From NCBI RefSeq assembly GCF_009725165.1, contig NZ_WNZW01000001.1:682001-746000 (forward strand): DNA of 64,000 bases, given 5' to 3'. The position numbers and the translations under genes are program-made. This document shows, one piece after another, positions 35,489-43,468 of the stretch; position 1 is the stretch's first letter, and each line of letters begins with the position of its first letter. The DNA is from Paenibacillus woosongensis (GTDB taxonomy: Bacteria > Bacillota > Bacilli > Paenibacillales > Paenibacillaceae). The notes under the pieces are model-generated. The model saw nothing but the letters and a program-made list of their open reading frames with translations, was not told the origin of the DNA and ran no database searches.

Positions 35489-35571
35489 TGCGGTCGAGAG
35501 GACTCGAACCTCCACGGGTATACACCCACTACCCCCTCAAGATAGCGTGTCTGCCATTCCACCACGACCGC
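35489..35571 (-). tRNA. tRNA-Leu (GAG), second copy
   Basis: Identical over its 83 bases to the tRNA-Leu at 31857, with the same anticodon GAG and no encoded CCA. It is the promoter-distal gene of a cluster with tRNA-Glu, tRNA-Ser and tRNA-Asn. Confidence 0.95.
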
Positions 35572-35595
35572 ATATTAAGTTATAATACTTCTGAC

Positions 35596-35643
35596 TCTCA
35601 CCCTACCGAAGCATATATATGAAAGTGGTGACCCGTAGGGGAT
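35596..35643 (-). repeat. Direct repeat carrying the 3' end of tRNA-Glu
   Basis: 48 bases that match 35715-35762 with one mismatch, 119 bases away. The shared part includes the tRNA-Glu 3' acceptor strand with CCA and its trailer. This copy has lost the rest of the tRNA and is not a functional gene. Confidence 0.8.
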
Positions 35644-35688
35644 ACTCTCTCTTTCGTTCGAGACTGCGAAGTATTCCTACCGAAGCCT

Positions 35689-35703
35689 ATGCTCCGACGA
35701 ACC
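35689..35703 (-). repeat. tRNA-trailer repeat, copy 1
   Basis: ATGCTCCGACGAACC occurs here and at 35948-35962, each time a few dozen bases downstream of a tRNA 3' end on the minus strand and next to a GAGAA-type stretch. Confidence 0.5.
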
Positions 35704-35744
35704 CCTCAAGGGATTCTCACCCTACTGAAGCATATATATGAAAG

Positions 35745-35819
35745 TGGTGACCCGTAGGGGATTCGAACCCCTGTTACCTCCGTGAAAGGGAGGTGTCTTA
35801 ACCCCTTGACCAACGGGCC
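35745..35819 (-). tRNA. tRNA-Glu (TTC)
   Basis: 72 bases plus encoded CCA (35745-35747). Acceptor stem GGCCCGT/ACGGGTC, anticodon loop CTTTCAC giving anticodon TTC, T-arm GGGGTTCGAATCCCC. Its 3' end is duplicated 119 bases downstream. Confidence 0.95.
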
Positions 35820-35919
35820 ATATTTATTTAAGGTGAAGTCTTTTTTGGAGCGACAACAAAAATGAGTATAGCAAAGTTCGCGAGCGTTGGCAACCCCTTT
35901 TTTTACAAAAGAAAATTAA

Positions 35920-35941
35920 AAAAAGTCCATCAGGACTTTTT
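35920..35941 (-). terminator. Terminator-like hairpin after tRNA-Ser
   Basis: AAAAGTCC and GGACTTTT around a four-base loop, with T-run on the minus strand. It separates the tRNA-Asn/Ser genes from tRNA-Glu. Confidence 0.75.
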
Positions 35942-35947
35942 GGCTTC

Positions 35948-35962
35948 ATGCTCCGACGAACC
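35948..35962 (-). repeat. tRNA-trailer repeat, copy 2
   Basis: Second copy of ATGCTCCGACGAACC, just downstream of the tRNA-Ser 3' end; see the copy at 35689. Confidence 0.5.
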
Positions 35963-35984
35963 ACCGAGGGTTCTCAATCTATAG

Positions 35985-36076
35985 TGGCGGAGAGAGAGGG
36001 ATTCGAACCCTCGCACCGCTTACGCAGTCTAACCCCTTAGCAGAGGGTCCCCTTATAGCCACTTGGGTATCTCTCC
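35985..36076 (-). tRNA. tRNA-Ser (GCT)
   Basis: 89 bases plus encoded CCA (35985-35987), with long variable arm, acceptor GGAGAGA/TCTCTCC, and anticodon loop CTGCTAA giving anticodon GCT. Confidence 0.95.
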
Positions 36077-36083
36077 AAAGACA

Positions 36084-36159
36084 TGGCTCCCCGAACAGGA
36101 CTCGAACCTGTGACAACTCGATTAACAGTCGAGTGCTCTACCGACTGAGCTATCGGGGA
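36084..36159 (-). tRNA. tRNA-Asn (GTT)
   Basis: 73 bases plus encoded CCA (36084-36086). Acceptor TCCCCGA/TCGGGGA, D-arm AGCTCAGTCGGTAGAGC, anticodon loop CTGTTAA giving GTT. First gene of the minus-strand cluster. Confidence 0.95.
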
Positions 36160-36285
36160 ACGCTAATTGTTTACTATAGATTTACGGTATAATTTATCAT
36201 GATTTTGAAGCAAAGTCAAGATTAGGACATGTCGTAAGATAGGGCTGGAAAGGCCTGGCACCGGCGGCCAGACCTTCACGGAACT

Positions 36286-36366
36286 TCAGGAATCCTTTCG
36301 GTGCCGCGCCAGTTCGATGAGCATGACGATAAGTACTAGCAGTTGAATCAGCATCTCTGCACTCAT
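36286..36366 (-). CDS. Possible 26-residue membrane peptide
   Basis: A short frame starts at ATG 36366, nine bases after GGAGG, and encodes MSAEMLIQLLVLIVMLIE followed by ARHRKDS: one hydrophobic helix with a charged C-terminal tail. This shape matches small membrane peptides, including type I toxins, but no antitoxin RNA is evident. It lies upstream of the tRNA cluster. Coding status is uncertain. Confidence 0.4.
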   Translation of the reverse strand: MSAEMLIQLLVLIVMLIELARHRKDS

Positions 36367-36430
36367 TTTGCTTCGCCTCCGTCCGCATATTGCTCCTTCG
36401 AGGCCGGCTGCTCCTCTCCCTTTTGGATCC

Positions 36431-36676
36431 TTACGCTCCCACTTCATATATATGACAAGCCGAGCTGCTTCTTGTCAACAAAAAAGAACCATCATCTCCA
36501 TAATAAGAGATCAGGTTCTTCCGTTTATGCTTACTCTGATTTAACAGCTCTTGCTTAGTTTTGGTTCTTCTCGTTCTCAAATCTGCTGTGGCAAAGGGGC
36601 TTCTCCCCAGTTCCGGGTTGCGTCTGCCTTCGCGCGTTAATTTCTCGCGCATTCGTTTGGCCTTCGACTTAGCCAT
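36431..36676 (-). CDS. Small basic protein, conserved-looking, unknown
   Basis: An 81-residue frame opening MAKSKAKRMREKLTREGRR, strongly basic, with a GDDGSF segment near residue 63. The shape resembles short basic proteins of unknown function in Bacilli. A terminator-type hairpin lies inside its last third, so the last 16 or so residues may be a read-through extension. GGAAGTG precedes the start. Confidence 0.65.
   Translation of the reverse strand: MAKSKAKRMREKLTREGRRNPELGRSPFATADLRTRRTKTKQELLNQSKHKRKNLISYYGDDGSFLLTRSSSACHIYEVGA
36476..36518 (-). terminator. Terminator hairpin within the small basic gene
   Basis: On the minus strand AAGAACC-TGATCTC and GGAGATGAT-GGTTCTT pair around TTATTAT, followed by TTTTTTG. 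It lies before the stop codon at 36431. Confidence 0.7.
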
Positions 36677-36735
36677 AATGGATCACTTCCCTATCTTTTA
36701 TTGTAGTATATCACACTTCAGTTCTGCTGCTTATG

Positions 36736-37209
36736 TCAATTTTGCTGCCCGTAACTCGACAGTTGTAGACTTCCCGAACATTTCCCGCAGCGGTATCGCC
36801 GAGGATCAACGCGGCGTTTACGCAAATATTCCATACCACAGCTTGTACACTTGAGCATATACCGGTAAGGCAATGTACTTCTGCCCTGATCTCCAGGCAA
36901 CGATTGACAGTATCTGCTTCCCCCAACCCGGCTTAATAACGCTTTGAATTCCGGGTCCCGATGTCTGTAGCCTCTGCCCATAATATGCAAATGATAGTGG
37001 CATAGCTCATGCTTAATGATTTTCTCCACTTCCTCTACCCCGTAAACAGCCAGCTGGGCCGGATTAATCTCGATATGATGGGACTTCATAAAATATCTGC
37101 CGCCTGTCGACCTAAGCCTCCGGTTAAACCTGGCTTCATGGCGAAAAGGCAACCCAAAGCTGCGAAGCGAAATCTCCTCCACCCAGGCCTGTAGTTGTTC
37201 ATCCGTCAT
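36736..37209 (-). CDS. SprT-like metalloprotease-fold protein
   Basis: ATG 37209 has GGGGG nine bases upstream; an ATG at 37263 is in frame without a site. The 157-residue protein has the zinc-binding HELCHYHLH motif near residue 72 (HExxH type) and a C-terminal zinc ribbon, CTSCGMEY and CGKC (near 120-145). This is the bacterial SprT family; whether it cleaves proteins is not settled. Its close neighbour is cmpA, as I recall it is in Bacillus. Confidence 0.9.
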   Translation of the reverse strand: MTDEQLQAWVEEISLRSFGLPFRHEARFNRRLRSTGGRYFMKSHHIEINPAQLAVYGVEEVEKIIKHELCHYHLHIMGRGYRHRDPEFKALLSRVGGSRYCQSLPGDQGRSTLPYRYMLKCTSCGMEYLRKRRVDPRRYRCGKCSGSLQLSSYGQQN

Positions 37210-37338
37210 GAAAATAACCCCCATTTCTTGCAGCCATTCACATTCCTGCCCTTGATCAAACACGGTTTGTACTTGAATTCTAACTTCCTGTTAAGCTACA
37301 CTGTCAAGTAGCAATAATTGAAAAGGAGACTGTAAAAA

Positions 37339-37689
37339 ATGTCCTTAATGAGATATGTCATTTTGCAGCAGGGCAGCGATTTGCGTTTTGTGGAAATGCC
37401 TGCGGATTACGCTTACCAGCTAAGCGCCCTCAATTTGCGCCTGAACAAAGAAATCGATAAGCTAACCGCAGCCCAGATTCCATCTCTGCCGCAAGCGATT
37501 GCCGAATGCGAACAGCTTGATCTGCTGCAGGAATCACTGCAAATTACAAGCGGCTTAGCCTACATCAATGAGCTTGAAGCTGCATTCTCCGCAATACGCG
37601 AAGAGAATTATCCCTTGATCTCTTTGCTTACGGAAATTCGCGCGCTGCAGGCCCAGCTAGAGCAGTGGTACGAGGAAGAGGGCCACTAG
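37339..37689 (+). CDS. Conserved hypothetical, 116 residues
   Basis: A helical protein (MRYVILQQGSDLRFVEMPA, then Leu/Glu/Gln-rich) with AAGGAGAC before its ATG. I recognise no family. It runs on the plus strand ahead of cmpA with 76 bases between them and may be cotranscribed. Confidence 0.65.
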   Translation: MSLMRYVILQQGSDLRFVEMPADYAYQLSALNLRLNKEIDKLTAAQIPSLPQAIAECEQLDLLQESLQITSGLAYINELEAAFSAIREENYPLISLLTEIRALQAQLEQWYEEEGH

Positions 37690-37765
37690 AGCTCATGGAC
37701 CTGCACATTTCACGGCTTCTCCCCATATGCTAACGTACATAGGGAAAAGTCGGGAGGAGATTGTA

Positions 37766-37903
37766 TTGCCCAATTGGCTCAGCAACCAGATGATGCGCGC
37801 CTTTCATAAAAAAGACCGGCGTCAAATTCGCCTGCTTAATGACTGTTGGTTTTTTTATTATAGCCGCCGTAAAAATAACAATGAAAACAACGAGCTTCAG
37901 TAG
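37766..37903 (+). CDS. cmpA: Cortex morphogenetic protein CmpA
   Basis: TTG 37766, five bases after GGAGGAGA, opens a 45-codon frame: MPNWLSNQMMRAFHKKDRRQ, then IRLLNDCWFFYYSRRK. This matches Bacillus CmpA (about 37 residues, MPNWL start, LLNQCWYFYRKK end). CmpA acts in the mother cell with ClpXP to hold back cortex assembly until the coat basement layer is right. The Asn/Glu tail of nine residues is an addition. A 61-codon frame on the other strand is its shadow. Confidence 0.85.
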   Translation: MPNWLSNQMMRAFHKKDRRQIRLLNDCWFFYYSRRKNNNENNELQ

Positions 37904-37933
37904 CATAGCGGCCACAACCGTGTCATGCGAAAT

Positions 37934-38005
37934 ACCCCTTTAAGTTCAGCATTCAGTCCGTCCTTAAGGAAATGAACAGGCTCGTATACGGTCACTTAAA
38001 GGGGT
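37934..38005. repeat. Perfect 11-base inverted repeat with 50-base loop
   Basis: ACCCCTTTAAG at 37934-37944 and CTTAAAGGGGT at 37995-38005. No T-run follows in either direction, so it does not look like a simple terminator. It lies between cmpA and rdgB, which converge. Confidence 0.55.
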
Positions 38006-38036
38006 TATAGTAACTTCATTACGTAATCAATTTCTC

Positions 38037-38063
38037 AGAAGCCTCCGCACTGCCGAGGCTTCT
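38037..38063. terminator. Hairpin at the rdgB 3' end
   Basis: AGAAGCCTC and GAGGCTTCT around nine bases. T-runs are poor, so terminator activity is uncertain; it overlaps the last base of the rdgB stop. Confidence 0.4.
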
Positions 38064-38698
38064 TATTTATTCATGTCCTCCATTTGCTGGGCCAGTTGGC
38101 GCAATGCCGCCCCGCGATGGCTGATCGCCTGCTTCTCCGAGACGGTTAGCTCGGCAAGGGTCTTCTCGTACTCCGGCAGATAAAACAGCGGGTCATATCC
38201 GAATCCGCCTTCTCCGGCTGGCTCCGATGTAATCCAGCCCTCCACCGTTCCAGAAGCCTCTGTAAACTCCCCCGTCGCCGGATTATACAGGGCAAGATGA
38301 CACACGAACCGGGCTGTGCTGAGCAGCGGCTGCTCCGTATCTTCCCCTAGCCGCATGTGCTCCAATTCGCTCAGAAGCTTGGCATTGTTGTCCTCATCCG
38401 AAGCCCCTTCCCCAGCATAGCGAGCCGAATAAACGCCAGGCGCGCCTTCCAGCTTGTCCACGCATAACCCCGAATCATCGGCCAGCACAGACTGGCCAAG
38501 GAAATCACCCACTTCCTTTGCCTTCTTGCGTGCGTTCTCCGCAAACGTCTTGCCGTCCTCGACCACTTCCGGAACCTCGGGATAGTCGTACATGCTCTTT
38601 ACGGGCTTGCCTAGAAAGGCAAGCGCATGAGCAAATTCCCTCACTTTTCCCTGATTCCGGGTGGCTACAATAAGAACTGATTCCTGGCTATTATTCAT
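38063..38698 (-). CDS. rdgB: XTP/dITP diphosphatase (RdgB/HAM1)
   Basis: The 211-residue protein has [11 protein letters not shown] at 12-22, [30 protein letters not shown] and SHRGAAL, the full motif set of the house-cleaning pyrophosphatase that removes ITP, dITP and XTP. It overlaps rph by four bases; the gerM-rph-rdgB order is shared with Bacillus subtilis (gerM-rph-ysnA). Confidence 0.95.
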   Translation of the reverse strand: MNNSQESVLIVATRNQGKVREFAHALAFLGKPVKSMYDYPEVPEVVEDGKTFAENARKKAKEVGDFLGQSVLADDSGLCVDKLEGAPGVYSARYAGEGASDEDNNAKLLSELEHMRLGEDTEQPLLSTARFVCHLALYNPATGEFTEASGTVEGWITSEPAGEGGFGYDPLFYLPEYEKTLAELTVSEKQAISHRGAALRQLAQQMEDMNK

Positions 38699-39453
38699 AC
38701 ATCCGCCCCCGATTGCTTGCTTCCAATCTTCATGGCGATGGGTCCAAGCGCTTCGCGCTGAATTTGAATCATTTCGCGAATGCCTTTCTCCGCAAGCTCG
38801 AGCATATTATTCAGTTCCTCCCGGGAAAATGGATTCTCTTCGCCGGTTCCCTGCACTTCGACGAACTGGCCTTGCCCCGTCATAACTACATTCATGTCCA
38901 CCTTGGCCTTGGAGTCCTCGTCGTAATTAAGATCCAGCAGCGTCTCCTGGCCGACGATACCGACGCTGACGGAAGCCAGATAATCGGTGATGGGGAATAC
39001 AGGCAAAGCGTGCTTCTGTACGATCTTGTTCACTGCCAGTGCCAGTGCAACGAATGCACCAGTAATCGACGTGGTGCGTGTTCCTCCATCGGCTTGCAGC
39101 ACATCGCAGTCAATGGTGATCGACCGCTCGCCAAGGGCTTGCAAATCAACGATGGAACGCAGAGCTCTGCCGATCAAACGCTGGATTTCCATCGTCCGTC
39201 CGCTTTGCTTGCCGCGTGCCGATTCGCGCTGGTTACGGGAGTGGGTTGCCCGGGGAAGCATAGAGTATTCTGCAGTTACCCAACCTTTGCCCTGGCCTTT
39301 CATGAACATCGGCACCTTCTCATCGACGGTAGCCGTACATATTACCTTCGTGTCTCCAACCTCGATGTATACGGATCCTTCTGCATACTTGTTAATATTT
39401 ACTGTTAAGTTCATTGGCCGCCGCTCGTTTGCTTCACGCCCGTTTATTCTCAT
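38695..39453 (-). CDS. rph: Ribonuclease PH
   Basis: ATG 39453 has AGGAGG nine bases upstream. The 252-residue 3'-5' phosphorolytic exonuclease, which trims tRNA precursors, shows [20 protein letters not shown] and [15 protein letters not shown]; the C-terminal [18 protein letters not shown] is also typical. It overlaps rdgB. Confidence 0.97.
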   Translation of the reverse strand: MRINGREANERRPMNLTVNINKYAEGSVYIEVGDTKVICTATVDEKVPMFMKGQGKGWVTAEYSMLPRATHSRNQRESARGKQSGRTMEIQRLIGRALRSIVDLQALGERSITIDCDVLQADGGTRTTSITGAFVALALAVNKIVQKHALPVFPITDYLASVSVGIVGQETLLDLNYDEDSKAKVDMNVVMTGQGQFVEVQGTGEENPFSREELNNMLELAEKGIREMIQIQREALGPIAMKIGSKQSGADV

Positions 39454-39663
39454 CGTAACCCGCCTCCTACGTTTCATGCTGTCTTTACGCTTTCCCTATT
39501 CTACCAAAGTGTAAGCATAAAATCACCATTCCATTCCTTCCCCGCGATATATCTGTATTCCTCCTTCACAGAACGGTACTCCAAAAGCCTAAATGCCTTG
39601 AATAACAGAATTGGACTTGCCGCAGCAAGCCCAATAAGCAATCGAAGCATCGTCATTACAGCA

Positions 39664-40725
39664 TTACAGAGGGATTTCGTTAATGGTTTCAGGCCTGGAA
39701 ACCGGCTCGCTATATTTCTGGTTATCAAGCCCTATGACATCTTTTTCGCCATTCAGCCAGATCCTTACCTGATCCTCCTGTGTGTTCTCCGTTACAGTAA
39801 GAACAAGCGACTGCAGCATTTGGGCAGGAACTCTCTCCCCGGGCTCAAACATATCGTCACTGATCGCTACCGTAACGATCCCTTCCTGGGATACGTCAAT
39901 ACTGTCGACGCTAGTATTATCGGTTACGACCCGCTCCAATCCTTCGCCCTGGGCCGGCCCTTTAATCAGCTCATGCAGCGCCGATTGAACCCGGTCGGTG
40001 GTACTTGAGACAAAACGGGTAACCGGTACAAAATATTGCACTCCCTCCGGTGTCGCAGCTGAGAAATACACAGTGACCGGACTGCTCAGCGAAAGGCTTG
40101 TGCCGCTGCTGATTTCCAAGTTGATGCCTAAAGCACGTGTCAATGGACGATCCAGAGGCGTGCCATCTACAGGCATTTCGTTCAGTTTGGCTCCGTCAAC
40201 CCAGAGCTGAACCTGCTGAACGTCCGGATTCTCCGTTAACGTCCATGCAAGAGCCTCCATAATCTTGCGCTCATTGCGGGCATCGTAATTTGTAAATGGC
40301 TCCGTGAATTCAACGATCGCCAGCTGCTGATCCTTCTGCAGCGTAACCGCCTCGACTTCCGTACCTTCCGGCAGCACACCAGTAAATCCTTCCGGAATAA
40401 GCTTGGCGTAAGGGCCGTCCTTCACCAAGCTCTCCAGTACCCTTGTCAACTGCGTGCTGCTGTCTTCATCAGGCAGCCGCAGGGCTACCGGAGCAAGCAA
40501 ACCGTGCTCGTTCTCCAGATAGACGGTGGACATTAAACCGTCCGTACTCAGGCTTGTCTGATCTTGCGCTTCAAGATTCCTCAGCATCTCGTATTCAACA
40601 TCTGCAGGCGGAGGATCGATTTGACCCGACGATTTTGCGGCAAAAGGATTACAGGCTGTCAGCAATAACGGAAGCGCGAGCATTCCCGCTACGGCAGTAT
40701 TGCGTAATGAGCGGTTCCAATTCAT
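39664..40725 (-). CDS. gerM: Spore germination lipoprotein GerM
   Basis: ATG 40725 with GGGAGG upstream starts a lipoprotein signal with lipobox LTAC (Cys near residue 26). Two GerM domains follow (about 75-185 and 215-335). GerM is made in sporulation and needed for engulfment-stage channel assembly and germination. It heads the gerM-rph-rdgB group, though 210 bases separate it from rph. Confidence 0.9.
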   Translation of the reverse strand: MNWNRSLRNTAVAGMLALPLLLTACNPFAAKSSGQIDPPPADVEYEMLRNLEAQDQTSLSTDGLMSTVYLENEHGLLAPVALRLPDEDSSTQLTRVLESLVKDGPYAKLIPEGFTGVLPEGTEVEAVTLQKDQQLAIVEFTEPFTNYDARNERKIMEALAWTLTENPDVQQVQLWVDGAKLNEMPVDGTPLDRPLTRALGINLEISSGTSLSLSSPVTVYFSAATPEGVQYFVPVTRFVSSTTDRVQSALHELIKGPAQGEGLERVVTDNTSVDSIDVSQEGIVTVAISDDMFEPGERVPAQMLQSLVLTVTENTQEDQVRIWLNGEKDVIGLDNQKYSEPVSRPETINEIPL

Positions 40726-40890
40726 GACCAGGGTCCTCCCTAACATTTTTCTAAGGTTTGTATTACTATATATACGAGCCCCTTCTTGAAAAATAACTAA
40801 TTTTTCCCGGAAGTGGACACACTGCATCTTAGCCGAGTCAGACGATTCAAGCACATGAACATCATATAAGAGGGGTAGAGGTGAATGGGG

Positions 40891-41451
40891 ATGGACCAAC
40901 CAAAAGCGAAAGTACCTTATACTTTGAACAGTAAAAAGGTAGCTGATGCCACCATGGAGTGGCTGCATAAACGCGGGGTGACACTCGGCGAAATTGCCGA
41001 GCTGGTTATGCTGCTGCAGCAGAAGTATTACCCAAACCTGACTATGGAGGAGTGCATCCACAACGTGGAGCAGGTTCTCAGCAAGAGAGAGGTCCAAAAT
41101 GCCGTGCTGACAGGCATTCAACTGGATATTTTGGCAGAGCAAGGGCTTCTGATTCCAGAGCTGCAGGATATGATCGCCAATGACGAAGGTTTGTACGGCG
41201 TCGATGAAATTTTAGCATTCTCCATTGTTAACGTTTACGGAAGCATCGGTTTTACGAACTATGGCTATGTGGACAAGCTTAAACCTGGCGTCTTGGAGCG
41301 GCTGAACGATAAAAGCCTGGGCCCCTGCAACACGTTTCTTGACGATATCGTTGGAGCCATTGCCGCTTCAGCGAGCAGCCGGATCGCCCACCGCAAACAG
41401 GCGGAGCGCGAGAAAGAACACGGCGAGGAAACGATCGATTCAGACCGCTAA
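40891..41451 (+). CDS. PgpA-like (YutG-type) phosphatidylglycerophosphatase family protein
   Basis: ATG 40891 (MDQPKAKVPY) has AGAGGTG seven bases before it; ATG 40885 is also in frame. The 186-residue protein has the REVQNAVLTGIQLDILAEQG, GIDEILAF-like and LDDIVGAIAASASSRIAHR segments of the Firmicute YutG/PgpA-related family. The family removes phosphate from phosphatidylglycerophosphate or acts on related lipids; the exact role in Bacilli is not firm. Confidence 0.85.
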   Translation: MDQPKAKVPYTLNSKKVADATMEWLHKRGVTLGEIAELVMLLQQKYYPNLTMEECIHNVEQVLSKREVQNAVLTGIQLDILAEQGLLIPELQDMIANDEGLYGVDEILAFSIVNVYGSIGFTNYGYVDKLKPGVLERLNDKSLGPCNTFLDDIVGAIAASASSRIAHRKQAEREKEHGEETIDSDR

Positions 41452-41472
41452 ATCTTACTTGCCGGGAAAACA

Positions 41473-41512
41473 AAGAACAAGCTGCGTGAATGCGCGGCTT
41501 GTTCTTGTTTTA
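41473..41512 (+). terminator. Bidirectional terminator
   Basis: AAGAACAAGC and GCTTGTTCTT with TTTT following on the plus strand, between two converging genes. Confidence 0.85.
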
Positions 41513-41526
41513 ATAATCATATGCCT

Positions 41527-42537
41527 CTAACGGGCTCTATAAGATTCCTGCAAACCCCTGAATTGAAGCTCCCCATTCCCGCCCGTCTCTTCCAAGGCCG
41601 TGCGGCCTTGGCGGACCAGCTCAAGCAAATGAGCCAGAGTCTCCGAGATCGCGAACCGCATTTGATGGATGCCCAGCTTAGTTCCAAATACGGCGCTGCA
41701 CACCTCGAAGCCTGTCATTGGCTTTTCCACCAGCAGCTGTTCCATTCGCTCCAACCGCTGCTCATGATGTTCGATTAACAAACGAATCCGCTCATTGAAA
41801 TAATCAAACGGACTGCGGTGTCCTGGAAAAGCCATACTGACTTCGTAAGCACCCAGCCGCTTCAAGCTATCCATAAAGGATTTCAGCGGATTTGGCTCGC
41901 TGCCGGGCACTAAGCTGATGTTAGGAGATATTTGCGGCAGTACGGCATCGCCGCAGATCATGATTTTGCTGCTCCGATCATAATACGACATATGACCGGG
42001 AGCATGCCCCCCGGTAACGATAGGCTCCCAGTTTCGCCCTCCCATAGCGATTGGGGTGCTTTCCGTTACAAAAGTAACTTCGGGGAAAGGCGTCACTTGA
42101 GCCATGAAGCTGTGCAAATGCGACGGCAGCTGGCTCAACCACTCTTCAGGCATGCCATGCTGCCGAAACAGGGCGGGCAGCGCCTCATTGACCCTACTGT
42201 TCGCTCCCCACATTCGCTCGGCTTCTTCATATGAGCGTTCGGACATGTAGACCGGAGCTTGGGTCAATTGCTGCAAATACCCGGCCAGTCCAAAATGATC
42301 GGGGTGATGATGGGTGAGGACAATCGATGTAATATCGGCTGGTTGAAGCCCAAGCTCCCTTAAGACTTCTTTCCACTCCTGCTCCGTCGCATCCGTTCGC
42401 GGCCCTGGATCTACAATAGTGACTCCCTCTGGACCGTGAAGCAGATAACTGTTCACCTGTCGCAGCGGCGGCGCCATGGAAATCGGAATTTGAATCACAC
42501 CAGCTTCAGCCCACTCCTGAAATCGCCCGGTCGTCAT
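41527..42537 (-). CDS. Metallo-beta-lactamase fold hydrolase
   Basis: The 336-residue protein has the zinc-binding THHHPDHFG motif near residue 75, plus GHAPGH and later FPGHRSP residues. It is the single-domain MBL family with a C-terminal helical extension seen in YflN/RNaseZ-like hydrolases of unknown substrate. It overlaps the upstream methyltransferase by four bases. Confidence 0.9.
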   Translation of the reverse strand: MTTGRFQEWAEAGVIQIPISMAPPLRQVNSYLLHGPEGVTIVDPGPRTDATEQEWKEVLRELGLQPADITSIVLTHHHPDHFGLAGYLQQLTQAPVYMSERSYEEAERMWGANSRVNEALPALFRQHGMPEEWLSQLPSHLHSFMAQVTPFPEVTFVTESTPIAMGGRNWEPIVTGGHAPGHMSYYDRSSKIMICGDAVLPQISPNISLVPGSEPNPLKSFMDSLKRLGAYEVSMAFPGHRSPFDYFNERIRLLIEHHEQRLERMEQLLVEKPMTGFEVCSAVFGTKLGIHQMRFAISETLAHLLELVRQGRTALEETGGNGELQFRGLQESYRAR

Positions 42538-43277
42538 AGGGATCTACCGACCATAATCATGCGGGGGGATGTTTCCGGCTCATAGGGGATATCGCCGTAG
42601 CCCCCATAAACATGCTCCAATTGCAGACCGCTGCTTTTTAACATTTCGGTAAAATCCTCTCGATTATACAGTTTGATCCGTTCCAAATAATGTCTCGGTT
42701 CATCCGTCGTCCCCGAGTCCATATTCCGGACCGTTATATTTTTCTTCACATATCCGTTCTGGATGCTGCGCTCTTCTGTAATGTGCTGTCCTTCATCCAC
42801 CCGCTCGGAGCGAGGCACCAGATGCTCCACCGTATATGCCGGATTTAGGAAATCAATAATAAATTGTCCGCCTGGCTTCAATACTCTGCGAATTTCCTGT
42901 AATACCTTGATATGCTCTGTATCCTCCTCAAAGTAGCCAAAGGAAGAGAACAGGTTGACAACCGCGTCAAAACCGCTCTCAAGCGGCAATTGGCGCATAT
43001 CCCCCTTTAGCCAGGTAACGCGGCCATTAGGATCATTCTTCCGCGCCTCCCGCAGCAGCACGTCCGATAAATCTACTCCCGTAACCTCGTAACCCGCTTC
43101 AACCAACGCCATGGAGTGCCGTCCCATGCCGCAGCAAAGATCGAGCACCTTTGCCCCTACAGGCAAATCCAGCCAAGAAATCATCGTATGTACTTCGCGT
43201 TTCGCTCCTTGCACGTCGCGATGTTTGTAGACAAGTAAATAATCTTCACCGAAGCTGCGTTCATACCACTCCGCCAT
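42534..43277 (-). CDS. SAM-dependent methyltransferase, class I
   Basis: SAM-binding motif I VLDLCCGMGRHSMAL near residue 43 and the following acidic residue and PLESGFDAVVNLFS motif identify a Rossmann methyltransferase of 247 residues. Substrate unknown. It precedes the MBL hydrolase in a two-gene operon. Confidence 0.9.
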   Translation of the reverse strand: MAEWYERSFGEDYLLVYKHRDVQGAKREVHTMISWLDLPVGAKVLDLCCGMGRHSMALVEAGYEVTGVDLSDVLLREARKNDPNGRVTWLKGDMRQLPLESGFDAVVNLFSSFGYFEEDTEHIKVLQEIRRVLKPGGQFIIDFLNPAYTVEHLVPRSERVDEGQHITEERSIQNGYVKKNITVRNMDSGTTDEPRHYLERIKLYNREDFTEMLKSSGLQLEHVYGGYGDIPYEPETSPRMIMVGRSL

Positions 43278-43400
43278 CAGAACTACTCCTCTCCTATCAA
43301 AAAAAACATCTATTCATAAGGTTATACATAAACCCTGCAACTTGCAATCGAAATTGACATCTCCAGCTAGGCTCCCTGGCCATCAGGCCGAAAATACAGC

Positions 43401-43441
43401 AAAATAGCCAGCATCCCTGTTTAGGAGACGCCGGCTATTCT
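43401..43441 (-). terminator. Terminator of the PPIase gene
   Basis: AATAGCC/GGCTATT outer pair and GCGTC/GATGC inner pair, followed by TTTT on the minus strand. Confidence 0.75.
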
Positions 43442-43468
43442 TGAGTCGAATTCTTCTTTGCTCAAAAA

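Noticed and set aside
35596..35762. Repeats in the tRNA cluster resembling a CRISPR array
   Set aside because: Only two copies, different spacing, and they include tRNA sequence; no spacers or cas genes.
36197..36388. 63-codon minus-strand frame upstream of the tRNA-Asn gene
   Set aside because: No start site; the 26-codon frame inside it has a better ribosome site and helix.
37730..37915. 61-codon minus-strand frame with a hydrophobic start
   Set aside because: Lies opposite cmpA, has no ribosome site, and the plus-strand frame matches a known family.
39501..39663. Short membrane-like frame between rph and gerM
   Set aside because: No ribosome binding site and poor start; probably the intergenic leader of rph.
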